Shown here one piece after another: positions 48,738 to 56,952 of a stretch of 64,000 nt of DNA. Made by a program: the position numbers and the translations under genes. Source of the DNA: Lachnospiraceae bacterium (GTDB lineage Bacteria; Bacillota; Clostridia; Lachnospirales; Lachnospiraceae); the NCBI GenBank assembly GCA_900751995.1, contig CAADTP010000006.1, positions 1 to 64,000 of the forward strand, written 5' to 3'. The notes below the pieces were generated by a model. That model ran no database searches. It saw nothing but the letters and a program-made list of their open reading frames with translations, and was not told the origin of the DNA. Positions within the stretch are counted from its first letter, which is position 1; each line of letters opens with the position of its first letter.

Positions 48738-50285
48738 ATGAAAAACTGGAAGAAATGGCTGGTGGCAGGCTGTATGGCAGCACTGTTGGGAATAGGAACA
48801 ATGGGAACTACAGCGATGGCCATGGGCGGCGGAGGCGTAGACCGAAGCGAGGCAGTTGCTGAGGAAGAAAAGGTCCCCAGCGGGAAGGCAACACAGGATT
48901 CCAGGGCAAGCTCAAAGGCCTGGAAGAAGATCAACGGTGTCTGCTATAACGGAAGCGGTCAGAAGCTGGAAGGTGCTGTCACACGTGGAATCGATGTTTC
49001 CGAGTGGCAGGATACCATCAACTGGAGCCAGGTCAAAAAATCTAATGTAGATTTTGCCTTTGTCAGGATCTCCTATGGTCTGAACCATCTGGATAAGACA
49101 TATGATTACAACATGAAACAGGCAGAGAAGGCAGGGGTTCCGACAGGAACCTATGTGTACAGCCTTGCACTGAACACACAGCAGGCACTGAAGGAAGCGC
49201 AGCTTGCCATCCGTAAAATGGATGGATATAAAGTATCCTATCCGGTGGTTTATGACATTGAATATGATCAGATGCGCAATCTTTCCGCATCACAGATCGC
49301 AGATCTGGCAAAGACCTTCTGCAATGAGGTAAAAAAAGCCGGATATCATCCAATGATCTACTGCAATACAGACTGGTATGACAACAAGCTTGACTGGAGC
49401 AAGATGACAGGTTATGATGTATGGCTTGCGCGGTATGGTGATACGATTCCGGCTCCTGACAAGAAAAAGTACAAATATACCATCTGGCAGTCCACCGATG
49501 GTGACGGTGGCGGATATCTGAATACCACCAAGGGTCTGGTTGCGGGAATCCCGTCTTATTCTACTGTAGATATTGACTTCGGTTATGTTGATTATACCAA
49601 GATCATCACATCCAGATGGCATGCACAGACCGGATACAAGGCATCCACCAGACCGGATACCAGCAACTATAAAGGAAAAACCGGCTGGGCAACAGAGAAC
49701 GGAAAGAAATTTTATTATGTCAATGGTGTCAAAAAATACGGCTGGGTTCAGGTGAAAAATAAGAAATATTATATCCATAAGACCGTAGGAATGTGCCGTT
49801 CAAAGCTGATCAGGGATTCCAAGAATATTTCCAGATATGTAGACAAAAATGGAGTCCTTGTGAAAAATACTTGGATCACCTATAAGGAGAAAAAATATTA
49901 TTTTGACAAAAACGGACATGCGTTAAAGGGCATGAAAAAGGTTGGAAAGGACTATTATTATTTTCAGGCCAAATACGGATACATGATGAGACATGTGCGG
50001 TACATGAACAGCAGGAATGATGTATATTATTTTGGCGGTGACGGCGTTATGGTCAAAAAGGTATTCTATACATGGAGCGGAAACAATGAAAGCCATACCT
50101 ATTATTTTGGCTCCAATGGAAAGATGCAGAGAGGCTGGCTCAAACTGGACGGAAAGAGATATTATTTTGATCCGGAAACAGGAATCATGTACAAAAACTG
50201 TACTATTGAGAAAAACGGAAAGAGCTATACATTCGATGAAGATGGTGTATACACAACTGTATCCGCAGCAAATAAGAAAAAATAA
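48738..50285 (+). CDS. Secreted GH25 muramidase with cell-wall-binding repeats
   Basis: A 515-residue exported lysozyme-type enzyme cutting between MurNAc and GlcNAc. Signal peptide about 1-30. The GH25 domain (about 80-290) has TRGIDVSEWQDTINW, FAFVRISYG, the catalytic DIE in PVVYDIEYD (near residues 172-174), MIYCNTDWY, YTIWQST and VDIDFGY. The C-terminal half has about six choline/glucan-binding-type repeats (GWVQVKNKKYYI, YYFDKNGHALKGMKKVGKDYY and similar). It probably acts with the upstream transpeptidase in wall remodelling. Ribosome site GGAAGG. Confidence 0.93.
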   Translation: MKNWKKWLVAGCMAALLGIGTMGTTAMAMGGGGVDRSEAVAEEEKVPSGKATQDSRASSKAWKKINGVCYNGSGQKLEGAVTRGIDVSEWQDTINWSQVKKSNVDFAFVRISYGLNHLDKTYDYNMKQAEKAGVPTGTYVYSLALNTQQALKEAQLAIRKMDGYKVSYPVVYDIEYDQMRNLSASQIADLAKTFCNEVKKAGYHPMIYCNTDWYDNKLDWSKMTGYDVWLARYGDTIPAPDKKKYKYTIWQSTDGDGGGYLNTTKGLVAGIPSYSTVDIDFGYVDYTKIITSRWHAQTGYKASTRPDTSNYKGKTGWATENGKKFYYVNGVKKYGWVQVKNKKYYIHKTVGMCRSKLIRDSKNISRYVDKNGVLVKNTWITYKEKKYYFDKNGHALKGMKKVGKDYYYFQAKYGYMMRHVRYMNSRNDVYYFGGDGVMVKKVFYTWSGNNESHTYYFGSNGKMQRGWLKLDGKRYYFDPETGIMYKNCTIEKNGKSYTFDEDGVYTTVSAANKKK

Positions 50286-50325
50286 AAAAATGCCGGCAGC
50301 GAACATAAAGCTGCCGGCATTTTTA
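50284..50325. terminator. Bidirectional intrinsic terminator
   Basis: AAAAATGCCGGCAGC and GCTGCCGGCATTTTT form a perfect 15-bp stem around GAACATAAA, with A and T runs at both ends. It serves the GH25 gene on the plus strand and the SMR-like pair on the minus strand. Confidence 0.93.
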
Positions 50326-50328
50326 TGA

Positions 50329-50667
50329 TCATAAGGTATAAACAAGGATTCCCAGGATGATGATCAGATTTCCGATGATCTTTCCGCGGGAAATCTTTTC
50401 TTTCAGGATCCGCCAGGAAAACAGCAGGACAAAAACATAGGCGGCAGTATCGATCACCGGTCCGAATTTCATATCCACTTTGGTGTAACACCAGGTATTC
50501 AGGAGTAACACTCCAAAAAAGATACCATAGGCCAGGATCACCCGCCAGTTCAGATATTCCCGGAGGGGATTTTTGTATTCCATATTGGCACTCTGCTTCA
50601 GAAGTACCTGGGAAATTGCCGAAAAAAAGGTTCCGGCCAGCATGATCAGCATAAATGTTCTATTCAT
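50329..50667 (-). CDS. SMR/EamA-like small membrane protein (second of pair)
   Basis: A 112-residue protein with four predicted membrane helices, in the size class of small multidrug resistance and ArnF-type lipid-carrier flippases. Segments: FMLIMLAGTFFSAISQVLLK, ILAYGIFFGVLLLNTWCY, GPVIDTAAYVFVLLFSWRI and LIIILGILVYTL. The upstream partner overlaps by eight bases, so the two likely form a heterodimer. Beside an ArnC/GtrB-like transferase this suggests flipping of an undecaprenyl-phosphate-linked sugar rather than drug export. Confidence 0.75.
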   Translation of the reverse strand: MNRTFMLIMLAGTFFSAISQVLLKQSANMEYKNPLREYLNWRVILAYGIFFGVLLLNTWCYTKVDMKFGPVIDTAAYVFVLLFSWRILKEKISRGKIIGNLIIILGILVYTL

Positions 50668-51010
50668 ATCTCTGCACCATCCAGACTCCGATCAGAACGA
50701 TCAGGATGCCGATGATGTTCTGAAGCGAAAGATTTTCGTGAAAAATGATCACAGCCCATACCTGGGACCACAGAAGATAGACGCTTTTGTTGGCGTAGGC
50801 CGTGGAAAGGGAAAATTTTTTGATCACCTGCTGCCATGCAATGGCGTAGATTCCACAGTTTGCGATCATAAGAAAAAGAAATACATAGAGGAGAGGACTG
50901 TGAAGCCCTTCTTTATTGTAATAAACCGATGCAAGCTTGGAAAAAACGCTGGTAAGAGAAAACAGCAGGATATTCAGATGAAGCTGAATATAATCTTTGA
51001 TTTTTGTCAT
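50660..51010 (-). CDS. SMR/EamA-like small membrane protein (first of pair)
   Basis: A 116-residue four-helix protein of the drug/metabolite transporter superfamily: LNILLFSLTSVFSKLASV, LLYVFLFLMIANCGIYAI, YLLWSQVWAVIIFHENLS and IIGILIVLIGVWMVQ. The conserved membrane Glu of EmrE is not evident in helix 1, which weakens a drug-proton antiporter role and favours an ArnE/ArnF-like role. Start ATG 51010 with TGGAGG. Divergent from the glycosyltransferase at 51179. Confidence 0.75.
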   Translation of the reverse strand: MTKIKDYIQLHLNILLFSLTSVFSKLASVYYNKEGLHSPLLYVFLFLMIANCGIYAIAWQQVIKKFSLSTAYANKSVYLLWSQVWAVIIFHENLSLQNIIGILIVLIGVWMVQRYE

Positions 51011-51032
51011 GTTTCCTCCATATCATAAATGC

Positions 51033-51053
51033 GATTATCATAGACTGATAATC
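51033..51053. promoter_or_regulatory. Perfect inverted repeat in the divergent intergenic region
   Basis: GATTATCA and TGATAATC flank TAGAC. It lies just downstream of the -10 of the minus-strand promoter, where a repressor dimer could sit. It might instead be an RNA hairpin in the leader. Confidence 0.5.
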
Positions 51054-51082
51054 AATATATATCATCCAGCAGGTTTATGCAA
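51054..51082 (-). promoter_or_regulatory. Promoter for the SMR-like pair
   Basis: On the minus strand: TTGCAT (51082-51077), 17 bases and TATATT (51059-51054). Confidence 0.6.
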
Positions 51083-51098
51083 GAAAATGTTTGAACAA

Positions 51099-51112
51099 TG
51101 TAACGGTTTACA
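51099..51112. promoter_or_regulatory. cre-like palindrome over the GT2 promoter -35
   Basis: TGTAACGGTTTACA matches the CcpA catabolite-response consensus TGWAANCGNTNWCA at 13 of 14 positions and overlaps the -35 hexamer of the next promoter. Catabolite control of a glycan operon would be unusual; another palindrome-binding regulator is possible. Confidence 0.4.
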
Positions 51113-51135
51113 ACAGGAAATGAAAATGATAAGAT
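51107..51135 (+). promoter_or_regulatory. Promoter for the surface-glycan operon
   Basis: TTTACA (51107-51112), 17 bases and TAAGAT (51130-51135), about 44 bases before the glycosyltransferase start codon. Confidence 0.55.
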
Positions 51136-51178
51136 TAAACGATAAGTGTCAATTGATACAAAAGAGAGGAAAAACGAT

Positions 51179-52111
51179 ATGTGTTTATATTCAGTGGTTG
51201 TTCCTGTATACAATTCAGAACATACGCTGCAGGAACTGTACACCCGTCTGGAAAAAGTATTCCGGGAAACAATAAAAGAAGAATTTGAACTGATCCTTGT
51301 AGATGACGGGTCCAGGGACCGGTCTTTTGCGGTTATGCAAGAACTCCGGGAAAAAGATCCCCGTGTCAAGATCATCCAGATGGCAAGGAATTTCGGACAG
51401 CATCCTGCGCTTCTGTGCGGATTTGCCCATGCAAAGGGAGAGTTCATCGTAACTATGGATGATGACCTTCAGCATCAGCCTGAGGAGCTCCCCAAAATGA
51501 TCAATGTAATGAAGGAACGTGACGATGTGGATGTGATCATTGCAAGCTATGAAGGACGTAAGCATAATCTGATCCGGAAGCTGGGCACAAAGCTGTCTGT
51601 ATGGGCAACTTCCAAAATGCTCGGCAAGGATCCGAACCTTCAGATCACCAGTTATCGACTGATCCGCCGGTTTCTGGTGGAAGCCATGCTGAAGACCAAT
51701 ACATATCTTCCGCAGATCGGAAATCTTCTGGTTTTAAGCTCCAACCGTATCATCAATGTTCCGGTGCAGCATGCAGCACGTGCATATGGAAAGAGCGGAT
51801 ATTCTTTTCGCCGTCTTGTGAAGGATCTCATCTATGATATTACTGCCCATACGGCATTTCCGTTGCTTATGGTGCGAAACATCGGCATTGCCAGTTTTCT
51901 GGTAAGCTTTTTACTGGGGATCTATTATCTGGTGAGATATTTTCTGTGCGGGATCTCAGTGGAAGGCTGGACATCTCTGATGCTTGTGATGCTGGCATTT
52001 TTCGGACTGACATTGCTTTCAATCGGGATCATCGGTATTTATCTCATGAATATTCTCAATGAGGCCAAAAAGATGCCGCACTATGTGATCCGTCAGGAGG
52101 AGACAGACTGA
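51179..52111 (+). CDS. GT2 polyprenyl-phosphate sugar transferase (ArnC/GtrB-like)
   Basis: A 310-residue family 2 glycosyltransferase with two C-terminal membrane helices. Core motifs: YSVVVPVYNSEHTLQELY, LILVDDGSRDRS, QMARNFGQHPALLCGF and the metal site VTMDDDLQHQPEEL. It should load a sugar on undecaprenyl phosphate. The divergent SMR-like pair could flip the product. Start ATG 51179 with GAGAGGA. It is followed by the DegT-like gene with a one-base overlap (TGATG). In the ArnC pathway the sugar is an amino sugar, which would fit the aminotransferases here. Confidence 0.9.
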   Translation: MCLYSVVVPVYNSEHTLQELYTRLEKVFRETIKEEFELILVDDGSRDRSFAVMQELREKDPRVKIIQMARNFGQHPALLCGFAHAKGEFIVTMDDDLQHQPEELPKMINVMKERDDVDVIIASYEGRKHNLIRKLGTKLSVWATSKMLGKDPNLQITSYRLIRRFLVEAMLKTNTYLPQIGNLLVLSSNRIINVPVQHAARAYGKSGYSFRRLVKDLIYDITAHTAFPLLMVRNIGIASFLVSFLLGIYYLVRYFLCGISVEGWTSLMLVMLAFFGLTLLSIGIIGIYLMNILNEAKKMPHYVIRQEETD

Positions 52112-53082
52112 TGAAAAAAGAGATCGGCGGCTATCTGGAACTGGAAGAACCGGCGGGACAGGAATACTATCCGGATCTCTGCGGCGTGAATCTCGGAAGA
52201 ACAGCGCTTTTGTGGCTGATGGAAGCACGCAGGTGCAAAAAGATCTACCTGCCATTTTTTCTCTGCGATTCCGTAACCGGTGCCTGTGAGAGGTCCGGGG
52301 CAGAAATCGAATTTTATCATATGGATGAAGGGTTGCATCCGGTTCTTGAGGAGAGAACTCTTCCGGAAGGAGAATATCTGTATCTGGTAAATTATTATGG
52401 CCAGCTTACCGATGATAAGATCCGGAAATATAAAAAAATCTATGGAAATATCATTGTGGATCATACGCATGCGTTTTTTCAGAAGCCGCTGCCGGGTGTG
52501 GACACTCTGTACTCCTGCAGAAAATTTCTCGGAGTCAGTGACGGAGCATATCTGTCTACCGATGCGGAACTGGAACCGGAAAAGAAGCCTCTGGACCATT
52601 CCATGGGAAGAATGGAGCATATTCTGGGACGTTATGAATATGATGCCGGAACCTTCTATCAGAAAATGCTGGATAATGCAGCAAATTATCATGAGATGGA
52701 GATCCGCCGAATGTCCCGTCTGACCGGAAACCTCCTCAGGACTATGGATTATTCCGGTATCAAAGCAAGAAGAGAACAGAACTACCGTCTGCTGTCGCAG
52801 CTTCTTCCTTCAAGGAATGCTTTTACAGGGGAGGTGCCGGAGGGACCGTTTGCCTATCCGTATTATCATAAGAACGGATTAGAGCTTCGACGTTGGCTGG
52901 CAGGCCGGAAGATTTTTGTGCCGACAAACTGGCGTAATATCCTGGAAGAATTTGACAGGGATACCATGGAATATGACTGGGCTGCCAATGTGCTGCCGCT
53001 TCCCTGTGACCAGAGATACGGGGCAGAAGAAATGCAGTATATCGCGGATTCCATAAGAGAATGGGAGGAAACGGAATCATGA
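52111..53082 (+). CDS. DegT/DnrJ-like PLP aminotransferase-fold protein
   Basis: A 323-residue divergent member of the DegT/DnrJ/EryC1/StrS aminotransferase fold. Segments align with the family: CGVNLGRTALLWLMEAR, KKIYLPFFLCDSV, LYLVNYYGQL, NIIVDHTHAFFQ (Asp117 for the PLP ring nitrogen) and YSCRKFLGVSDGAYL (Lys138 as likely Schiff-base lysine). It is shorter than typical members and lacks the usual GEGG after the lysine. Overlaps the genes on both sides, so it works with the ATP-grasp protein that follows. Substrate unknown. Confidence 0.72.
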   Translation: MKKEIGGYLELEEPAGQEYYPDLCGVNLGRTALLWLMEARRCKKIYLPFFLCDSVTGACERSGAEIEFYHMDEGLHPVLEERTLPEGEYLYLVNYYGQLTDDKIRKYKKIYGNIIVDHTHAFFQKPLPGVDTLYSCRKFLGVSDGAYLSTDAELEPEKKPLDHSMGRMEHILGRYEYDAGTFYQKMLDNAANYHEMEIRRMSRLTGNLLRTMDYSGIKARREQNYRLLSQLLPSRNAFTGEVPEGPFAYPYYHKNGLELRRWLAGRKIFVPTNWRNILEEFDRDTMEYDWAANVLPLPCDQRYGAEEMQYIADSIREWEETES

Positions 53083-54371
53083 AACACAGATTGCTGATAC
53101 TGGGAACGTTGGGAGAATTTGAGCAGCTGGTGCAGAAGGCCCGCGAAAAAGGATACTACACCATTGTCTGCGACGGATATCCGGATGGTCCGGCAAGAAA
53201 ATTTGCAGATGAGGCATTTCAGATCCCGGTAACAGATACGGAACGGATCGCCTGTCTCTGCCGAGAAAAAGAGATCGATGGGATCATCACATCCTTTTCC
53301 GACCTTCTTCTGGAATGTATGGTAAAGATCGCGGACCGGGCAGGAATCCCCTGTTATCTGAAACCGGAGCAGCTTCCCTGGTATCGTGATAAATCAGCGA
53401 CCAGAGCACTGCTTACTGAACTGGGACTTCCCACTCCGGGCTTTCGAAAAATCCCGATCGCATATTTTAAAGACAGGTCCAAAAGAACTCAGCTGAAAGA
53501 GCTGCTTGAGGGACTTCGTTATCCGGTGGTCAGCAAGCCACTGGATAAATACGGCTCCCGCGGGATCTATATATCCGAAGATCTGGAGGAGCTGATAAAC
53601 GGGGCAGAAAAAACAGCAGGATTTTCTGATATGCCGGAGATTTTGGTGGAAGAATATAACGATGGCTATGAATTCAATATGATGACCTGGGTGCGGCATG
53701 GAAAAGTCCATGTGATCAGTATTGCAGACCGTGAAAAGACATTTGTTGCCAAAGGGGAGATCCCCATCAGCACAAGAAATGTGTATCCTTCCAGATTATT
53801 GTCAAAAGTTGAAAAGCCTGCCACAGAACTTCTTCAGGCATATGCGGACAGAACCGGTCAGAAAGACGGAGCCCTTTCCATGCAGTTTTTCTGGAAGCCG
53901 GGAGAAGGTATCCAGGTCTGCGAGATCGCCGCACGATTTTTCGGATATGAGCATGAATTGACCGATATGGTCTATGGCTTTAATATGGAAGAGCTTCTTC
54001 TTGCATCTCTCTATGATCCGGATAAGCTGGAAAAAATGCTGGCAGAACACGATGTTCATAAACCACAGTGCTGTGGAGCTGTCATTTATTTTCAGGGAAG
54101 GCTTCTTACCATCGAAGATCAGTCTGCGGCAGTCCGGCTGGGAGAGAAAGAACAGGTGGAAAAGCCCTGGATCTTTTATCAGGAAGGAGAGAAGGTCATT
54201 GAGCATGGCCCTAATCCGTATCTGGCATTATATTATGTAAAAACAGAGAATCGTAAGGAAATGGATCTTCTCACAGAAGAGTTTTATGAGGAAATGCATA
54301 TTCTGGATCCCAACGGCCAGGAGGTGGCATACCATAATCAGATCCCGGATTATGCACCGGCAGAAAAATAG
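53079..54371 (+). CDS. ATP-grasp family ligase
   Basis: A 430-residue ATP-grasp enzyme, a class that joins a carboxylate to an amine or other nucleophile through an acyl phosphate. N-terminal Rossmann-like KHRLLILGTLGEFEQLVQKA; ATP-binding region with YPVVSKPLDKYGSRGIYI and EILVEEYNDGYEFNMMTWV; metal-binding C-terminal part with VCEIAARFFGYEHEL. Start ATG 53079 overlaps the DegT-like stop by four bases. Pairing with a DegT-like protein in a glycan locus suggests it attaches an amino acid or similar group to an amino sugar; that is inference. Confidence 0.82.
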   Translation: MKHRLLILGTLGEFEQLVQKAREKGYYTIVCDGYPDGPARKFADEAFQIPVTDTERIACLCREKEIDGIITSFSDLLLECMVKIADRAGIPCYLKPEQLPWYRDKSATRALLTELGLPTPGFRKIPIAYFKDRSKRTQLKELLEGLRYPVVSKPLDKYGSRGIYISEDLEELINGAEKTAGFSDMPEILVEEYNDGYEFNMMTWVRHGKVHVISIADREKTFVAKGEIPISTRNVYPSRLLSKVEKPATELLQAYADRTGQKDGALSMQFFWKPGEGIQVCEIAARFFGYEHELTDMVYGFNMEELLLASLYDPDKLEKMLAEHDVHKPQCCGAVIYFQGRLLTIEDQSAAVRLGEKEQVEKPWIFYQEGEKVIEHGPNPYLALYYVKTENRKEMDLLTEEFYEEMHILDPNGQEVAYHNQIPDYAPAEK

Positions 54372-54459
54372 GCATTGAATTTACAACATGAGTGTGAGAA
54401 AATGGAATGTGCAGTTAATGTAGAAAAACCATGAAGAATAAGAAATAAAGAGGAAATAC

Positions 54460-55590
54460 ATGATTGATTTTAACAGACCTGCGTTTACAGGTAAGGAATT
54501 TGAGTACATCCGTGACGCAGTAGAACGGGGAATGCTCTGCGGCGACGGGATCTACACGAAGAAATGTTCTGCATGGATGGAAGAGCGCTTTCATGTGGGT
54601 CATGTGATGCTGACAACATCCTGTACCCATGCACTGGAGATGGCTGCTTTTCTGGCAGATATCCAGCCTGGCGATGAGGTGATCATGCCGTCTTATACTT
54701 TTGTATCAACGGCAGATGCCTTTGTGCTTCGCGGTGCAAGAATCGTATTTGTGGATATCCGGCCGGATACCATGAATATTGACGAGAAGCTGATCGAACA
54801 GGCGATCACAGATAAGACCCGCGCGATCGTTCCGGTCCATTATGCAGGAGTAGCCTGCGAGATGGACACGATCATGGAGATTGCCGGAAGACATGATCTG
54901 AAGGTAGTGGAAGACGCGGCCCAGGGTGTGGATGCCTACTATAAGGGAAAAGCCCTTGGTACCATTGGAGATTTTGGCTGCTACAGCTTCCATGAAACTA
55001 AGAACTATACCATGGGAGAGGGCGGTGCGATCCTGTTCAACGGGGATCAGTACCTGGAGAAGGCAGAAATCCTGAGAGAAAAAGGAACGGACCGCAGTAA
55101 GTTTTTCCGTGGTCAGGTAGATAAATACCGCTGGATGGATTATGGATCATCCTATCTTCCGAGCGAATTGAATGCGGCATATCTTTATGCCCAGCTGGAG
55201 CAGCATAAGAAGATCAGCGATAAGCGGATGCAGATCTATGATTTTTACAATGAGAACCTCAGGTTTCTGGCGGAGGAAGGAAAGATCCAGCAGCCTTATG
55301 TACCGGAAGAATGCACACATAATGCACATATGTACTACATTAAGGTACATGATATCCAGGTACGCACAAGGCTTCTGAAATATCTCCGCGAAAAGGATAT
55401 CTGCAGTGTGTTCCATTATGTACCCCTTCATTCCGCACCGGCAGGAAAAAAATTCGGAAGATTTTCCGGAGAAGATGTTTATACTACAAAAGAAAGCGAG
55501 CGTCTTATGCGACTGCCCATGTTCTATAATCTGGATATGGAGGATGCGAAGAGAGTTGTGGATGCGATTGCTTCCTTTGACGGGTTTTGA
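54460..55590 (+). CDS. rffA: dTDP-4-amino-4,6-dideoxygalactose transaminase
   Basis: A 376-residue PLP aminotransferase very close in sequence to E. coli RffA/WecE, e.g. GDEVIMPSYTFVSTADAFVL, KTRAIVPVHYAGVACEMD and VVEDAAQGV (Asp152), with Schiff-base Lys181 in CYSFHETKNYTMGEGGA. It converts dTDP-4-keto-6-deoxyglucose to dTDP-Fuc4N, a precursor for surface glycans. The rmlA and rmlB genes needed for the substrate are not in the window. Ribosome site AGAGGA. dacA follows after 18 bases. Confidence 0.92.
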   Translation: MIDFNRPAFTGKEFEYIRDAVERGMLCGDGIYTKKCSAWMEERFHVGHVMLTTSCTHALEMAAFLADIQPGDEVIMPSYTFVSTADAFVLRGARIVFVDIRPDTMNIDEKLIEQAITDKTRAIVPVHYAGVACEMDTIMEIAGRHDLKVVEDAAQGVDAYYKGKALGTIGDFGCYSFHETKNYTMGEGGAILFNGDQYLEKAEILREKGTDRSKFFRGQVDKYRWMDYGSSYLPSELNAAYLYAQLEQHKKISDKRMQIYDFYNENLRFLAEEGKIQQPYVPEECTHNAHMYYIKVHDIQVRTRLLKYLREKDICSVFHYVPLHSAPAGKKFGRFSGEDVYTTKESERLMRLPMFYNLDMEDAKRVVDAIASFDGF

Positions 55591-55608
55591 CAGAAGAAGG
55601 GGAGAGCT

Positions 55609-56925
55609 ATGAAAAAAACAAAAAAATTACTGGCAGTTTTCGCAGCAGTCGGTGTGGCGCTGATGCTGCCGTTACAGACCATGGCTGCAGTGGATCTGAA
55701 TGCGAAATATGATATCAGCACCAACCAGATCCAGGGATGGCCGGCAGGACCGGATATTACCTCAGATACCGGTATCCTGATGGATGCAGACACAGGAGTT
55801 GTTCTTTATAACAAGGGCGGAGATGAACAGAGATATCCGGCCAGCATTACCAAGATCATGACCTTGCTGGTGGCAGTGGAGAACTCCACCATGGATGAGA
55901 AGGTGACCTTTACAGAGACCGGGGTGCGTAATGTTACGGCAGATTCCAGTAATATCGGCACAAAGGTGGGCGAAGTCCTGACTATGGAGGATTGTCTTCA
56001 TGCTCTGATCATCCAGTCTGCCAATGACGTTGCGGCACAGATCGCAGAGCATATCGGCGGGACAGAGCAGGTATTTATCGATATGATGAACCAGCGCGCC
56101 AGTGAGATCGGATGTACCAATACACATTTTGCAAATTCCAGCGGACTTCCGGATGATAATCATTATTCTTCAGCACGGGATATGGCGCTGATCTTCCGAG
56201 AAGGCCTGAAAAATGAAACATTCCGTACGGTTGTGGGCACACCGGACTATATCATCCAGCCTACAAATATGAACAGCCAGCAGAGAATCCTGCATACCCA
56301 TCATCCTATGTTTGCACCGGAAAGCGGATTTTACTATGAAGGCTGCATTGGTGGAAAAACCGGAACTACCGTTGCGGCAGGGCATACACTTGTCACAGGA
56401 GTGACCAGAGATAATACCACATATATTGCAGTGACTATGCGTGGAACAGAGCTTTCCAATTCCTGTATGGACAGTACAGCTATGTTTAATTACGCATTTG
56501 AGAATTTCACAAAAACAGAAGTAAATGGCGGCTATGTATTCCTTCCAAAAGGGGTGGAGCTGAATTCCCTTACCGAGAAGTCAGAGAATACCAATGGGAA
56601 AACAGAAACCGGTTACTATTTCGGAGATTATCTGATCGGTACCGCAAGTGTTGCACAGGCAACTGATACACCGGTACCGGAACCGACCGCGGCGGCAGAA
56701 GACAGCCAGGAAGCGGACAGCTCCGAAGTGGAAGCTTCCACAGAATCAGCAGAGGAAGATAACAGCAAAACAACAGAGAAGAGTACAGCCGGAGAGAGTA
56801 CCAGCGAAAAAAAGAGCATTCCTGCCCTGCGTAAGATCCTTCTTATGATCATGGCAGCGATGATCCTGATCCTGATCGCCCTTCTTGCGGCTCTCAGAAT
56901 AAAAGAAAAGAAACATCACAAATAA
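55609..56925 (+). CDS. dacA: D-alanyl-D-alanine carboxypeptidase (PBP5 family)
   Basis: A 438-residue low-molecular-weight penicillin-binding protein that trims the terminal D-Ala of peptidoglycan stems. Signal peptide about 1-27; catalytic SxxK is Ser79-Lys82 (PASITKIM), SxN is Ser137-Asn139 (QSAND) and KTG is 250-252 (GGKTGTT). After the catalytic domain there is a Glu/Ser/Thr-rich stalk (about 350-405) and a C-terminal membrane helix with a basic end (KEKKHHK), instead of the usual amphipathic anchor. Its place within the glycan genes is notable. Confidence 0.93.
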   Translation: MKKTKKLLAVFAAVGVALMLPLQTMAAVDLNAKYDISTNQIQGWPAGPDITSDTGILMDADTGVVLYNKGGDEQRYPASITKIMTLLVAVENSTMDEKVTFTETGVRNVTADSSNIGTKVGEVLTMEDCLHALIIQSANDVAAQIAEHIGGTEQVFIDMMNQRASEIGCTNTHFANSSGLPDDNHYSSARDMALIFREGLKNETFRTVVGTPDYIIQPTNMNSQQRILHTHHPMFAPESGFYYEGCIGGKTGTTVAAGHTLVTGVTRDNTTYIAVTMRGTELSNSCMDSTAMFNYAFENFTKTEVNGGYVFLPKGVELNSLTEKSENTNGKTETGYYFGDYLIGTASVAQATDTPVPEPTAAAEDSQEADSSEVEASTESAEEDNSKTTEKSTAGESTSEKKSIPALRKILLMIMAAMILILIALLAALRIKEKKHHK

Positions 56926-56952
56926 ATCAAAACAGAAAAGGAGAAAGAAAAA

